Part shown: in pieces, positions 51,301 through 61,560 of the stretch
Numbering within the stretch: position 1 is the first letter of the stretch
Layout of the letters: each line of letters begins with the position of its first letter
Source of the DNA: Stomoxys calcitrans
Lineage: Eukaryota > Arthropoda > Insecta > Diptera > Muscidae
NCBI RefSeq assembly: GCF_963082655.1
Contig: NC_081555.1
Coordinates: 27,243,766-27,307,765, forward strand
Reading direction: 5' to 3'
DNA: 64,000 nt
The notes under the pieces: generated by a model
The model's database searches: none
The model's input: the letters and a program-made list of their open reading frames with translations, nothing else
Told to the model about the DNA's origin: nothing
Position numbers and translations under genes: made by a program

Positions 51301-54300
51301 GCCACAATTTTAGTGCGATCTTTACACAATCATGCATTAAAGTTTTTATTTGGCGTCTTAATACATGCGCAAAATTGTATGAAAATCGGTTCAGATTTAG
51401 ATGTAGCTTCCATATATATCTTTTATCCGACCGTCTCACGCTAGTTTTATTTAATTTATTTAGCACATGTGCTAGATTTCATTATAGTGGGGCCAGATTT
51501 ATATATATCTTCAATATGGCCCTTAAAGTCTGTAGTAACGACCATTTAAGTGCTATCGAAAAAAATCTTACAAGGTTCTATTCAGTTTTTGAATAGGTAT
51601 GCGAAATTAAAGTCTGACTAGATTTCAACATAGGTTTCATGTATTGAAAGTAGAATGTATTTTGATTCGGTGACGTAGGGTATAATATAGTCGGCAACGC
51701 CCAACTTTTGCCTTTCCTTAATGGTTTTATATAGAGTCTGACAGTAGTTCATGTGAAAAGCGGGATAGAATCCAGTGTTGGATTCTATCCCGCTACGTAT
51801 GATTCGTTCAATAATTTTGTTTTAAAGGGCATTTTAAGGTTATTGCTTAGAATCTAACTTAGTTACGCATACTTCAACAACTTTAAAACAATTACTGCAA
51901 TTCTAGATCCTCATAAGCGATATGGAATGGTCAAAGATTGAAGGGGACCTACATATGTGAGTGTTCAGTATAAATCCAATGACTAATCACTTGAATTTTG
52001 AGAGAGTTTATAGCCCATTGAGCAGCGGATTTTGTGAGGTGTTCTAGTACAGAGCCTTATAACAGGGAAAAGATTTATGAAGTATCCATAATTTGAGCTC
52101 TACAGGCTTTACAAATGGCAGCGAACGAAAACAATGGGTTCTGAATAGAAGCTTCTGACGAGTGCATTAAACCGATTTTTGCTCTCAGCCTTTTCATTGC
52201 TTTTATAAGGCCTAACGAGAGAAGTTGTCTTCAACACCCTGAATGTTTAGAACATTGACTGCACGATTTTTTCTAGTCCAGTCACTACGCTAATCGAACA
52301 ACAATCCAATGCGTCTAAATACAACTTTTTAGTTTCATACATGTTGTGTTGTGGAAGTGTGTCAAATGTTTGAATGCAAACAAGAGTCACAAGTTTACAT
52401 ACATAACGAGTAATTAAATTTTTTTTTTCATAATCTCAGACATGTGGTCATTTATACACTTTGGCTTCGATTAACATGACGATAAAATAAACAGAGAAAT
52501 TGATAAGAAACAAAGTAAAAGCGTGCTAGATCGCTATTGTTAAGTTCTTTGCCCGATATCTCTTTATAGGCAAAGAAAGGGTAATGGGTAAAAATTGCTG
52601 TGCTATTGGAGCTATACCAAGTTATGAACCGATTGGGGCCATACTTGGCTTGGCTATTTAAAACCAAAGTGGAAGTCATTGTGCAAAATTTCAGCCAAAT
52701 CGGGTAATAATTGCTCCCACCAGAGGCTCAAGTAGTATAATCGGGAGATCAGGTTATATGGGAACTATGTCAGATTATGAACCGATTAAGACCATGCTTG
52801 GCACAGTTGTTGGAAGTCATAACAAAACACTTCATGCAACATTTCAGCCCAATCATAATATCTGCCCCCTTTGGAGGCTTAATAATTCAAGATCCGTGAT
52901 CGGTTTATATGGGAGCTACACCAGGTTTTGAACTTATTATATCTATGGTGGAGGGTATAATAAGTGCAAAAATAGGTTCCGAATTAAGAAGTTTTTATTT
53001 AAGTTGTCTCAACGCTTTATTTTAAAGGTTTTAAAGTTTTCCAGCTCTTTTAGGAGGAAATTGAGTCATTGCTGTAAAGTAATTCGTATCTCATTTAAAT
53101 GTAAACTACCTATTTTCTTTTGAATTTATGTGTTATATTTTCCTGCAAAAATAAATGTTAATTTTACATTTTCTTATTGCCTCCAGAGACTGTAACGACC
53201 TGTATTTACTCGTATTATGTTTGCACGATGGTTTACTTTTGAAAAATGCGTATTTGGTATTTCATATAAGTCTCATAAGTAGCTAAGATAACTTTTTTGA
53301 TAACGATTCCATTTTATAATCATCCTATGGACAAGCAAAAATAATTTTGTTATAAAACTAACCACTTACTTAAATACTGAGTGGCAATGATACTCGAAAG
53401 GACAAGTCGAGTTATTGGCGGCTTCAAATAACCATTGGCCCACTTCAGTGTCTGTTCCCAGGTTGGGGCGGCTGGAGGCGAGCGTCGGATCTTAGAGCAA
53501 GCGGCATCTCGACATCGAGGGATACATGTGCGATCGCACATAACCTATGCGGTTGGTTGGGCCAGTAACCCGATCCCGGAAAATTATAAGGATTACTCTG
53601 AGAAACAAATGAATAGTAGTAAGTAAAAGCGTGCTAAGTTCGGCCGTGCCGAAGCTTGGGAACCCACCCCCATGGATTCTGCCAAAATATGTGAGCTATA
53701 TCTGGTTATAGACCGATTTAAACCGTACTTGGCACAATTATTGAGAGTCATTACATAAAATTTCTGCTAAACCGGATAAAAATCGCGGCTTTTAAGGGCT
53801 CAAGAAGTCAAATCAGGCGATCGGTTATATTGTTTATATTATATTATTTGGACCGGGAGATTGGTTTATATGGGAGCTATATCAGGTTATAGACCGATTC
53901 GAACCCTACCTGGCGTAGTTGTTGGCAATCATAACAGAACACTGTGTGCAAAATTTCGGCCATATCATAGGAAAATTGTGGCTTTCAGGGGCTCAAGAAT
54001 TCAAATCGGGAGATCGGTTCATATGGGAGTTACATCAGGTTATGTACCGATTCGGACCGTTCATGGCGCAGTTGTTGCAAATCGTAACAGAATACTATGG
54101 ACAAAATTTCAATCAAATCGTATGAAAATTGAGGTTTCCAGGGGCTCAAGGAATCAAATCGGGAGATCGGTTTATATGGGAGCTATATCAGGTTATATAT
54201 CTATTCGAACCGTACTTGGCGCAGTTGTTGGAAGAAATAACACAGGTCAATGTGTGCAAAATATCAGCCAAATTGGACAAAAATTTGCAGCTTCCAGGGG

Positions 54301-57300
54301 CTCAAGAAGTCAAATCGGGAGATCGGTTTATATGGGAGCTATATCAGGTTATAAACCGACTCGAACCGTACTTGACGCAGTTGTTGGAAGTCATGACAAA
54401 CACTATGCGCAAAATTTCAGCGAAATCGGATGAAAATTGAGGTTTCCAGGGGCTCAAGAAGTGAAATCTGTAGATCGGTTTATAAGGGAGCTATATCAGG
54501 TTATGAAACGATTCGGTCCGTACATGGTTCAGTTGTTGGAAGTCATCGCCGAGCACTAAGTGCAAAATTTCAGCGAAATCGTATGAAAATTGAGGTTTCC
54601 AGGGGCTCACGGAATCAAATCGGGAGATCGTTTTATATGGAAACTATATCAGGTTCCTGATCGATTTAGACCGTACTTTGCACAGTTATTGGAAGACATA
54701 ACAGAGCTCTACGTGTAAAATTTCAGCTATATCGGACAAACTTTGAGGCTTCCAGGGCCTCAAGAAGTGAAATATGGAGATCGGTTTATATGGGAGCTAT
54801 ATCTAAATCTGAACCGATATGGCCTATTTGCAATGACCTACATCAATAATAAATATCTCTGCAAAATTTCAAGCAGCTATCTTTACGCGGTCGACCGCTG
54901 TCGTGATTTTGAAACACGGAGGGACATGGCTAGTTCGACTCAGAATGTCGGGACGATCAAGAATATAAATACTATATGGGTTCCTAGAGGAATATTTCGA
55001 GGCGCTACAAACGGAATGACGAAATTAGTATACCCCCATCCTATGGTGGAGGGCATAAAAATAGAAAATTTTGCCCATGAACATTCTATTAAGGAACAGG
55101 GGCAAACTTCTCACATATCAATGAGTGCAGTCCGATTCAAGTTTAAGCTCAGTGATAACGGACCTCCTTTTTATAGCCGAGCCCGAAGAGCTTGCCGCAG
55201 TGCGACACCTCTTTCGAAAGAAGTTTTTACATGGAATGGTACCTCACAAACATTGCCAGCTTTGGGAGTGGAAACCAACGCTGAAAATGTTTTTCTGATG
55301 GTCTCGCCAGGATTCAAACCCAAGCGTTCAGCGTCTTAGGCGTACAAGCTAATCTCTGCGGGATGGTGGAGAAGTACAATGCAGATATTATTGGAACGGG
55401 AATGGCGTCATAACAACATAAAACAGTTACGAACTATGCTATAGCTGTCATGACACGAAACTTGAACTTGGCTGTGAGAATATGACCGCTATCCCGCCCA
55501 TGATATTAAAATGGTTCTGAAAGATTTTAATGCAAAGATAGGGAAGAAAAATATCTTTGGTCCAACAGTAGGAAAATTTAACCAGCGCCAGATAACGTCC
55601 GACGGTGGGTTGAGGCTAATAGATTTCGCCGCGACAAAAAACATGATAGTTGGCAGTAAAAGATGTCAATATAAAACCCGTGAGGAAAGCAAAAGTCGGA
55701 AGGAGCCGACTATATAATATCCTTCAACACGTCTACTTTTAATACATAAACCTATGTTGAATATGGCAGTCTCTATCGGAGTTATATATTTATCTGGACC
55801 GACTTTGATGAAATTTTGCACAGGCATTGGGACATAAAATAAAATATCTAGTGCTAAATTTTGTAAAGATCGGATAAATACTGTGGCTACTATATCCTTA
55901 AAAGGCCATATCGGATGAGAGATAAATATGGTAACTATATCTAAATCTGAACCGATTTTTATGAAATTTTGCACACGTACTAGGACGTAAATTTGTAAAG
56001 ATCCACGCTTAAATTTGTAAAGATCTGTCCAAAACTGTTACTTCTACAGCCTATAGGTTAGGTTAGGTTAGGTTGAAAAGAGTGTGCAGATATTAATCCG
56101 CTCCATGCCACTATGGACATACACCTAAGCCAGTAATCGGCTTGTTGTGCGCTCTACAGCATATAAAGGCCATATCGGATGAAAAATATATATGGGAGCT
56201 ATATCTAAATTTGAACTGATTTTTATGAAATTTTGCACACGTATTATTAATGTAAAATTTTGTTAAGATCGGACCAAAATTATAGTGGCTTCGGCCTTCA
56301 AAGTCTATATCGGATAAAATACATATATGGGAGATATATCTGAATCTTAACCGATTTTTAATAAATTTTGCACTCGTTTTGGGACGTCAAATAAAACATC
56401 TCATGCAAAATTTTGTAAAAATCGGGCCAAAATTGTGGCTACTACAGCCAATAATGGCCATATTGGATGCAAGTTATATATGGGAGCTATGTGTAAATCT
56501 GATCCCATTTTTTACAAAATCAATAGCGTTCGTCCAGAACCAAAAAAGAGACTTATTCAAAATTTCATCACAACAAAGCCTCATGGTTGTCCCCTGTTCA
56601 AGAAGTAAGCAACCAAATTGATCACGTTGTGATAGATGGTTGTCATTCATCTATCTTGTTAGATCGATCACTGGAACGAATATAGATTCATTACTTTTTT
56701 GCAGCAAAGGTTCGTACCCGTTTCAGTATGGCGATAAAAGTACGATCTGATACTACACGGAAGCTGGACATAGAAAAACTGCAAACACAACGGATGCCAA
56801 TGGCATAATCCACTCGACTGACCCAACTGTTTGATGAAAGCACTCCTTGTCCCAATGATATAACGGCGCAGTGACAATCCATTGCCCACTCTATGGAAAA
56901 GGCCGCGAAATCCGTATTGCCGGAAGCCTCCCCCAAGGAACCCATAGCACGTCCAAGAGGTGCTACTGAAGACAAGAATGCGGCATACAGAGCAACCCTG
57001 CAATCAGTAGCAACGCGGCAAATGAAGGAGAGGTATCGGGAGAAGCGGGGAGAGAGAAACGTCTATTCTGCAGAAAGAAAAAGGAAATGGAAAGACATGG
57101 TTGTGAGCAAATTGAGAATGAAGTCCGCAAACTTTACCAAGGAATCAAACATCAAACCGACGGCTTTGGTGTAGTCACATCCTCCTACAGAGATAAAGAA
57201 GTAAATCTGTTAATTGATACTGATAATGTGTTTGGCATATGGAATTAACATTTTTCCCAGTTGCTAGTGTCTGACAATGGTGGCGAAGAGTATACCGCAG

Positions 57301-60300
57301 AACCAATCCTTGATAATGGTGTATAATGTTATCCTCCTAATCAGAATGAGGTCCAAGCAGCAGTGATCCGACTGACGAACAACAAGGCAGCAGGAGCCGA
57401 TGGGTCGCCCGCTGAACTATTTAAGACCGAAAGTGATACGCTGATAAGGCGTATACATCAGTTCGTCTACGCGATCTGACTAGAAGAACGTATACCCGAT
57501 GGTTGGAACCTCAGCATGCTATGGCTCGTACACAAGAAAGGAGGCAAGGAGGAATGTGCTAACTACAGAGAAATACAAATGTCTCCTCCCCATCGCATAC
57601 AAGATACTATCGAGCGTACTGTGTGAAAGATTAAAGTCTAAAGTCAACGAAATAATTGGACCCTATCAGCGTGACTTTAGACCTGGTAAATCTACCATAG
57701 ACTAGATAATCACCCTGCGCCAAATCGTGGAAAGGCCCCGAAAAAGACAAATCAACACCTACCATCTTTTTGTTGACTACAAAGCCGCCTTTGACGGCAT
57801 AGATATGACACACTACTCACAAGAGAACACATGCTACAATTGATCGAGTGTATACCCCAGTATATACTTCCTGATTCCTAACAGATTTCCTGACTAGGTG
57901 GGAAAATATGGTAATAAATGAACAATGTGCTCCTGGAGAGAAGCCTGGCCACCATGGATAAATATATATAGTCGTAATATAATGGCCTGGGCCTTTGCAT
58001 CGGACATTTGATGCTATGTATATGCTTATATATGTATACCTTGAGAAAACAAAAACGCAATAACATTTTTAAAATTTATTTATTATAATTTTCATTAAAG
58101 AAATAAATAGAACACTTATATGGCAGACATTGAACGAATTCATATTTGAAATATTGCTGCGACAAAACGCAACTGTAAGGGACAGAGTTTCCCAAACAAT
58201 ACCTAATTACAGCCCAATTAGATATATACGGCTGGTCAGGAAATAAGTGGACCCTTACCACATATTTGAAGATATACAAGGTCTGTTAAATGTTAAAATT
58301 CTTCGGACTAGAAGAAACAAAAATTGAAATTTTTAATACGAGGATCACTTATATGCGGTCTATATCTTTTTAGGTCATAAAAGACCTTCGTGTAACAAAT
58401 TTCTGTCCAATCGATCTATATTTGAGGTTTATTGCGGCTCAGCACCTAAAACGAGGCATGGACGGGTCTTGACCCCATTCCGGCGATATTTGGTCCTGAT
58501 CGGAGACCAACGTAGCGCAGAGGTTAGCATGACCGCCTATGATGCTGAACGCCTGGGTTCGAATTCTGGTGAGAACATTAGAGAAAAATTTCAGCGGTGG
58601 TTATCCTATCCTAATGCTGGCGACATTTGTGAGGCATAATGCCATTGGAAGATGGTATGACAGCCATGTAAAAAATTTCCTCCAAAGAGGAGTTGCACTG
58701 TGGCACGCCGTTTGGATTTGGCCCCTTAGCATAGAGATTAAAATCCAATCTGGGATCTTGACTTCTTGAGCCGCTAGAGGGCGCAATCGTCAACCGATTT
58801 GGCTGAAGCTTTGCATGAAGTGTTTTCTTTTAACTTCCAAAGACTATGATAAGTATGGTCAAAATCGGTTTATAACCTGATTTAGCTCCCATGTAAACTG
58901 ATGCCGGACCTTGGTTTCTTGAGCCGCTAGAGGGCGCAATTATTGCTCGATTTAGATTAAATATTGCTCAAAGTGTTTTGTTATGTGCCAAAAATTGTGC
59001 CAAGTAGGGTCTAAATCGGTTCATAACCTGATATAGCTCCCATATAAACCGATCTTTCTTATACTTCTTGATGCTTTAGATGGCGCAATTCTTATCCGAT
59101 TGTCCTGAAATTTCGCACAATAACTTTCACGTTGGTCTCCAACAGCGATACCAATTATGACCCCGTTCGGTTTATAACTAGTTGTAGTTCCAATAGCATG
59201 GCAATCCTTATCCATTATCATTTGTTCTCCTATAAAGAGATATCGGGCAAAAAACTTAACAATTGCGGTCCATGGGGGAGGGTACATAAGATTCGGTCCG
59301 GTCGAACTTAGCACGCTTTTACTTGTTTCACCTAGGTGTCGCAACGGATCGCACTGGCCTCCGAGTGAACTCACCTTACGGGGTGGATTACCCATTCAAC
59401 CTAAACCTAGTACTACATTGTCCATATTCTGCAATATTTCATTACCCCTGTGGGGTAACGGAAGTCAAATTATGCCCCAGGTACGAGTTGTGTTTTTTTT
59501 TTGCTATTTCTACCGTAAACTTCACTATAATCTAGTTAAACTTGTTACCATTTCTATTCAATGTGTGCACCTCGTTAAGCACTTTTGCGCAATATTTCAG
59601 TGCTAAATACCCTTCCACAAATTGGCATCTCGCAAATTATATACACCGTTTGGGATTTCCTGTTATAGCGGCTGCGGCTGCTGCTGCCGACACAGACTTA
59701 GTAATTACCTCAAATAAAACAAGAAATTAATAATGTCACACATTTTTGTTCCAGTTTTTTTTTTTTTGTACGGTTGTTTGCTTGGCAATTGCCAACTATT
59801 TGTACGATATTGTTTGGCTGTAATAATTATTTAATTATTTTTTTTGTTTGCTTTTGTTTTTCTTTTTTCGAACAGCATCAATACAAAGGTGTTTTCGATT
59901 GTTTTGGCAAGATGTATCGTCACGAGGGAATCTATTCCTTTTGGAAGGGTATTCTGCCACCAGTTATAGCAGAAACTCCAAAGAGGGCCATCAAATTTGT
60001 ATGTTTTGAACAAACCAAGCCTTTATTTCTTTTTGGAGCCCCAGCACCGACTCCATTGGTGAGTAAAGAAAAAAAATAATTTTAATGAAATCAAATTGAA
60101 AGAAATAAATGAATTAAAAAAATGCAAAATCGCAAAAACTAAAAAAAAAATAATCTACAAGAATTAAAAAAGTAAAAAACCAAAAAAAAATTAAAAAATT
60201 TTATAATATAATATAATATTTAAATTCTGAGTTTTCCTTTGTTTCTCTTTCTGATTTTGGTTTAAAATATTTAATATATTAATATTAAAATATTTAACAA

Positions 60301-61310
60301 ATATATAAAATAATTGAAAACAAATTTTAAAAAATTACAAAAATTAAAAAAAAAAACATTACAAAAAAATTAAAAAAAAAACAAAAATTGAAAAAATTAA
60401 AAATTTTAAAAAAATACAAAAATTAAAAAAAAATTACAAAAGTTAAAAAAAATTGCAAAAATTGAAAAAAAAAAAATAAAAATAAAACACAAATTCAAAA
60501 AAATGTCTAACATAAAAGTTAGTTCCACTGTAATTTTATAATAGGCCGGCTAAAAATTACGAAATTGGGCCAAAAAATAAATAAAAAAATGTTAAAATTC
60601 TCAAATATTTTTAAAAACGCTCTTTTCAATTTATCATCTCTTTAACAAGGTTGCGATGATTTTAAAAGGCTTATTTATAACACATTTTTTTGGATTTTTC
60701 CTCCTTTTCCCTTCCTCAATTTTCTGTATACTCAAAGACCTTCTCATTGGCTGGTTTAACGGCCGGTCTTCTTGAGGCCATTGCAGTGAATCCTTTTGAA
60801 GTTGTAAAGGTTGCCCAACAAGCAGACAAGACTAAAATGAAGGAAGCCCAAAGCACTTGGACTGTCACCAAACAGATCATTCAGAAGGATGGTTTCGGGT
60901 TCCGTGGCCTCAACAAGGGTGTTACGGCCACAATGGGCCGTAATGGTGTCTTTAATATGGTCTATTTTGGATTCTATCACAGTGTGAAAAATATTGTGCC
61001 CGCCTTTGAAGATCATACCAAGGAATTTATACGCAAGGTTGTCATTGGTTTTACTTCCGGCACGTTGGCCTGCTTTGTAAATATACCCTTCGATGTAGCG
61101 AAGTCTCGCATACAGGGACCACAACCTCAACCTGGAGTTATAAAATATAAATCAACATTTGGTTCTATGGCTTTGGTGTATCGCGAGGAAGGTTTCCGGG
61201 CACTCTATAAAGGTTTAGTGCCCAAGGTAATGCGTTTGGGCCCAGGTGGTGCCATCATGCTGTTGGTATTTGAGTATGCCTATGATTTTTTGCAACAGAA
61301 ATGTTTGTGA
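45331..61310 (+). CDS. Mitochondrial 2-oxodicarboxylate carrier, SLC25 family (three coding exons)
   Basis: Exons 45331-45483, 59876-60058 and 60738-61310 (TGA) join in phase 0 to give 302 residues, the usual SLC25 length. Carriers of this type exchange C5-C7 oxodicarboxylates such as 2-oxoadipate for 2-oxoglutarate across the inner mitochondrial membrane, in lysine and tryptophan breakdown. The three SLC25 repeats are visible: PLDVVKTRMQ (residues about 39-48), PFEVVKVAQQ and PFDVAKSRIQGPQ, each a PX[DE]XX[KR] signature. The protein starts AGGSAGFVEVCIMQPLDVVK, which is distinctive of the oxodicarboxylate carrier subgroup and of the Drosophila homologue CG5254 as I remember it. Two residues before exon 2 are GV; Drosophila has a longer linker there, so a small extra exon in the 14.4-kb intron cannot be excluded. 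AATAAA lies at 61452-61457. Confidence 0.95.
45484..45930 (+). other. Carrier gene intron 1, start
   Basis: Intron 1 runs 45484-59875. This first part is AT-rich with no feature recognised. Confidence 0.5.
45930..46850. repeat. Second, diverged 29-bp satellite array
   Basis: About 30 units of the form TTTAGAGAAAATTTCATGG followed by AAATTTTGTC, period about 29 bp, much more variable than the array in hep intron 5. Alignment of the unit (AGAGAAAATTT / AAATTTTGTCTTT) to the CTATAG-type unit indicates common origin. Units are degenerate at the left edge. Confidence 0.9.
46855..48240 (+). repeat. CGGCCCGGCC-ended repeat interrupted by a Tc1-like relic
   Basis: 46855-47288 has GATCGTCTTAGCCATGACA, CCCCCATATAAACCGATCTC and related phrases; the right terminus (CCGAGTTGGTGACTTTCCAA then AGTTCGACCCGGCCCAACTT) resumes at 48180-48235. 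The inserted segment is 47289 to about 48175. Confidence 0.8.
47289..48175 (+). mobile_element. Decayed Tc1-like element
   Basis: Ends: CACTGTCGGACAAAATAAAG at the left; the right end reverse-complements to GGCCGACAAAATAAAGTGCA. Inner related motifs (CGACATAATAAAGTGGG near 47480, and ACTTTATTCTGTCACTTG near 47960) suggest an IR/DR layout. The interior has a broken transposase N-terminus (KLCGRKRKTTKLEDDRIAIL on the plus strand, about 47790-47860) and lacks a catalytic core. TA dinucleotides flank it. At about 887 bp it is an internally deleted copy. Confidence 0.75.
48245..49294. other. Intron 1 sequence without recognised content
   Basis: AT-rich, with several short non-coding open frames. 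No repeat boundary identified. Confidence 0.45.
49295..49800 (-). pseudogene. Jockey-type LINE ORF2 C-terminal fragment
   Basis: The minus frame at 49365-49628 includes ARIVLAQLRSGRCSRLNSYG-like sequence (actual: TRIVLAQLRSGRCSRLNSYG) and ARIDADVQDVCP, the conserved C-terminal region of Jockey-clade ORF2 (LAQLRSG..SRLNSY). Frames are open only in part. It is a relic. Confidence 0.8.
49801..50040. mobile_element. mariner-derived MITE with perfect inverted ends
   Basis: Element 49803-50038 (236 bp) flanked by TA (49801-49802 and 50039-50040). The first 32 bases, starting TTGGGTTGCCCAAAAAGTAA, are the exact reverse complement of the last 32. These are recognisable mariner-family termini. The interior is too short for a transposase and shows none. 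Confidence 0.92.
50041..50600. other. Unclassified sequence between MITE and LINE relic
   Basis: GC-richer than background, both strands with short frames; probably LINE debris, not assigned. Confidence 0.35.
50600..51120 (-). pseudogene. RTE-like LINE reverse-transcriptase fragment
   Basis: The minus strand has an open frame with EVQVAVTRLKNNKAAGADGL, PAELFKTGG, LCPVHKKGDKTECANY, AYKMLSSVLCERLKPKVNEI, GPYQCGFRPCKSTIDQIF and YLFMDFKAA: palm and fingers of a non-LTR reverse transcriptase. The frame starts and stops abruptly where repeat sequence begins at both ends, before the catalytic YADD region. Clade assignment to RTE is from family memory. Confidence 0.8.
51120..51640. repeat. Dispersed repeat phrases (ATCGGATCAGATTTAGATAT subfamily)
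   Basis: AATCGGATCAGATTTAGATA and TAGCTTCCATATATACC phrases, same subfamily as 470-880 and 55740-56500. Confidence 0.65.
51640..52504. other. Unclassified intron sequence with a perfect hairpin
   Basis: Contains the 16-bp perfect hairpin at 51759-51794. Otherwise nothing recognised. Confidence 0.45.
51759..51794. repeat. Perfect 16-bp hairpin with 4-nt loop
   Basis: AGCGGGATAGAATCCA (51759-51774), loop GTGT, exact reverse complement at 51779-51794. Confidence 0.92.
52505..52950 (-). repeat. CGGCCCGGCC-ended repeat, minus orientation, degenerate
   Basis: AAAGTAAAAGCGTGCTAGAT marks the reversed right end (the CGGCC core is lost); phrases TGGGAACTATGTCAGATTAT and CGGTTTATATGGGAGCTACA follow. 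Confidence 0.7.
52951..53616. other. Intron sequence without recognised content
   Basis: No gene. A GC-richer patch at 53435-53580 is not identified. Confidence 0.4.
53617..55057 (-). repeat. CGGCCCGGCC-ended dispersed repeat, full length, minus orientation
   Basis: Reversed right end GTAAAAGCGTGCTAAGTTCG then GCCGTGCCGAAG at 53624-53655; about seven phrases with spacing of 153-156 bp (AATCGGGAGATCGG at 54005, 54158, 54314); the reversed left end TAGTATACCCCCATCCTATG then GTGGAGGGCATAAAAATA at 55027-55057. About 1.44 kb. Confidence 0.9.
55065..55385 (-). mobile_element. tRNA-derived SINE (SINE-1), minus orientation
   Basis: Reads, on the minus strand, from a tRNA-like head near 55375 (CGCAGAGATTAGCTTGTACG) through the B-box region CTTGGGTTTGAATCCTGGCG (about 55300-55330), the AGGTGTCGCACTGCGGCAAG body and the 3' part AGTTTGCCCCTGTTCCTTAA. 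It abuts the full-length repeat at 53617-55057. Confidence 0.82.
55735..56555. repeat. Dispersed repeat inserted in the LINE relic, itself hosting a small retroposon
   Basis: Phrases ATATCTAAATCTGAACCGAT, TTTTATGAAATTTTGCACAC and ATATATGGGAGCTATATC, subfamily of 470-880. A 98-bp insertion is nested at 56056-56153. Confidence 0.7.
56044..56165 (-). mobile_element. 98-bp retroposon with (CCTAA)n tail and 12-bp target duplication
   Basis: The insert 56056-56153 begins GGTTAGGTTAGGTTAGGTTG on the plus strand. Flanks are CTACAGCCTATA (56044-56055) and CTACAGCATATA (56154-56165), one mismatch. On the minus strand the insert therefore ends in (CCTAA)n, as a retroposon tail would. Confidence 0.72.
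57870..58507. other. Intron sequence without recognised content
   Basis: AT-rich; a fragment near 58350-58440 (ATATGCGGTCTATATC) loosely recalls the dispersed repeats. No gene. Confidence 0.4.
58508..58735 (+). mobile_element. tRNA-derived SINE (SINE-1), plus orientation, 3'-truncated
   Basis: The best-preserved head: TAGCGCAGAGGTTAGCATG (A box) at about 58514 and TGGGTTCGAATTCTGGTG (B box) at about 58554, some 40 bp apart as in tRNA genes. The body CAGCGGTGGTTATCCTATCC and AGTTGCACTGTGGCACGCCG follows. It ends where a CGGCCCGGCC-ended repeat begins. Confidence 0.85.
58738..59325 (+). repeat. CGGCCCGGCC-ended dispersed repeat, 5'-truncated
   Basis: Internal phrases ATCTTGACTTCTTGAGCCGC and CTAGAGGGCGCAAT, then the right end GATTCGGTCCGGTCGAACTT and AGCACGCTTTTACTTG at 59290-59325. 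Confidence 0.85.
59326..59875 (+). other. Carrier gene intron 1, end
   Basis: No feature recognised; T-rich tract and acceptor TTCGAACAG before exon 2. Confidence 0.5.
60059..60737 (+). repeat. Carrier gene intron 2, A-rich low complexity
   Basis: 679-bp intron. 60110-60500 is nearly all A runs with AATT (AAAAAATTACAAAAATTAAA). Donor GTGAGT, acceptor CTCAAAG. Confidence 0.9.
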
Positions 61311-61560
61311 ATGCATCCTTTCCCCACTGCCAAGGAACAGCATGTAAGACTTGAGAATAATTTTATAACATACTAATTTTTTTTTTGACTGTACATATTG
61401 TTTATGTATTTTTTAAGGCGATATACTTATACATTTGTAATTTTTTACTGAAATAAAGTATTTTTTCGAAACTGGTTTTCCATAACATAATTATTTTTTT
61501 TTTTATTTTTTATAATGAGCTCAATCCGATTGAAGTTTTTATTCCGAGTTCAAACGGCGT
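61311..61560 (+). other. Carrier gene 3' UTR and poly(A) signal
   Basis: AATAAA at 61452-61457, about 145 bp after the stop. The transcript probably ends near 61480. Confidence 0.7.

Larger units (their letters stand above)
55386..57870 (+). pseudogene. RTE-like LINE relic, split by repeats
   Basis: Two blocks in one orientation. 55505-55695 is endonuclease (LKDFNAKIGKKNIFGPTVGK, LRLIDFAATKNMIVGS). 56565-57870 runs from NQIDHVVIDGCHSS through KVRSDTTRKLDIEKLQTQRM, MEKAAKSVLPEASPKEP and the reverse-transcriptase part (NEVQAAVIRLTNNKAAGADG, PAELFKTES, ERIPDGWNLSML, LCERLKSKVNEIIGPYQ), with many stops. The gap 55696-56560 is filled by other repeats. It belongs to the same family as the opposite-strand fragment at 50600-51120. 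Confidence 0.8.

Noticed and set aside
53861..54433. 190-residue plus-strand ORF (and 53919-54125, 54129-54440, 43373-43624, 27139-27438, 36089-36328, 61920-62132)
   Set aside because: All are the ~155-bp phrase of the dispersed repeat read in frame; the peptides are internally repetitive and vary between copies without selection.
56054..56074. Telomeric TTAGG array
   Set aside because: Only four repeats, at the end of a small insertion with target duplications; not a telomere or chromosome end.
58508..58580. Functional tRNA gene
   Set aside because: A and B boxes are present but the sequence does not close into a tRNA cloverleaf in any way I could see and continues into a SINE body; same for 18380-18420 and 32870-32930.
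60756..61130. 124-residue minus-strand ORF
   Set aside because: Antisense shadow of carrier exon 3.
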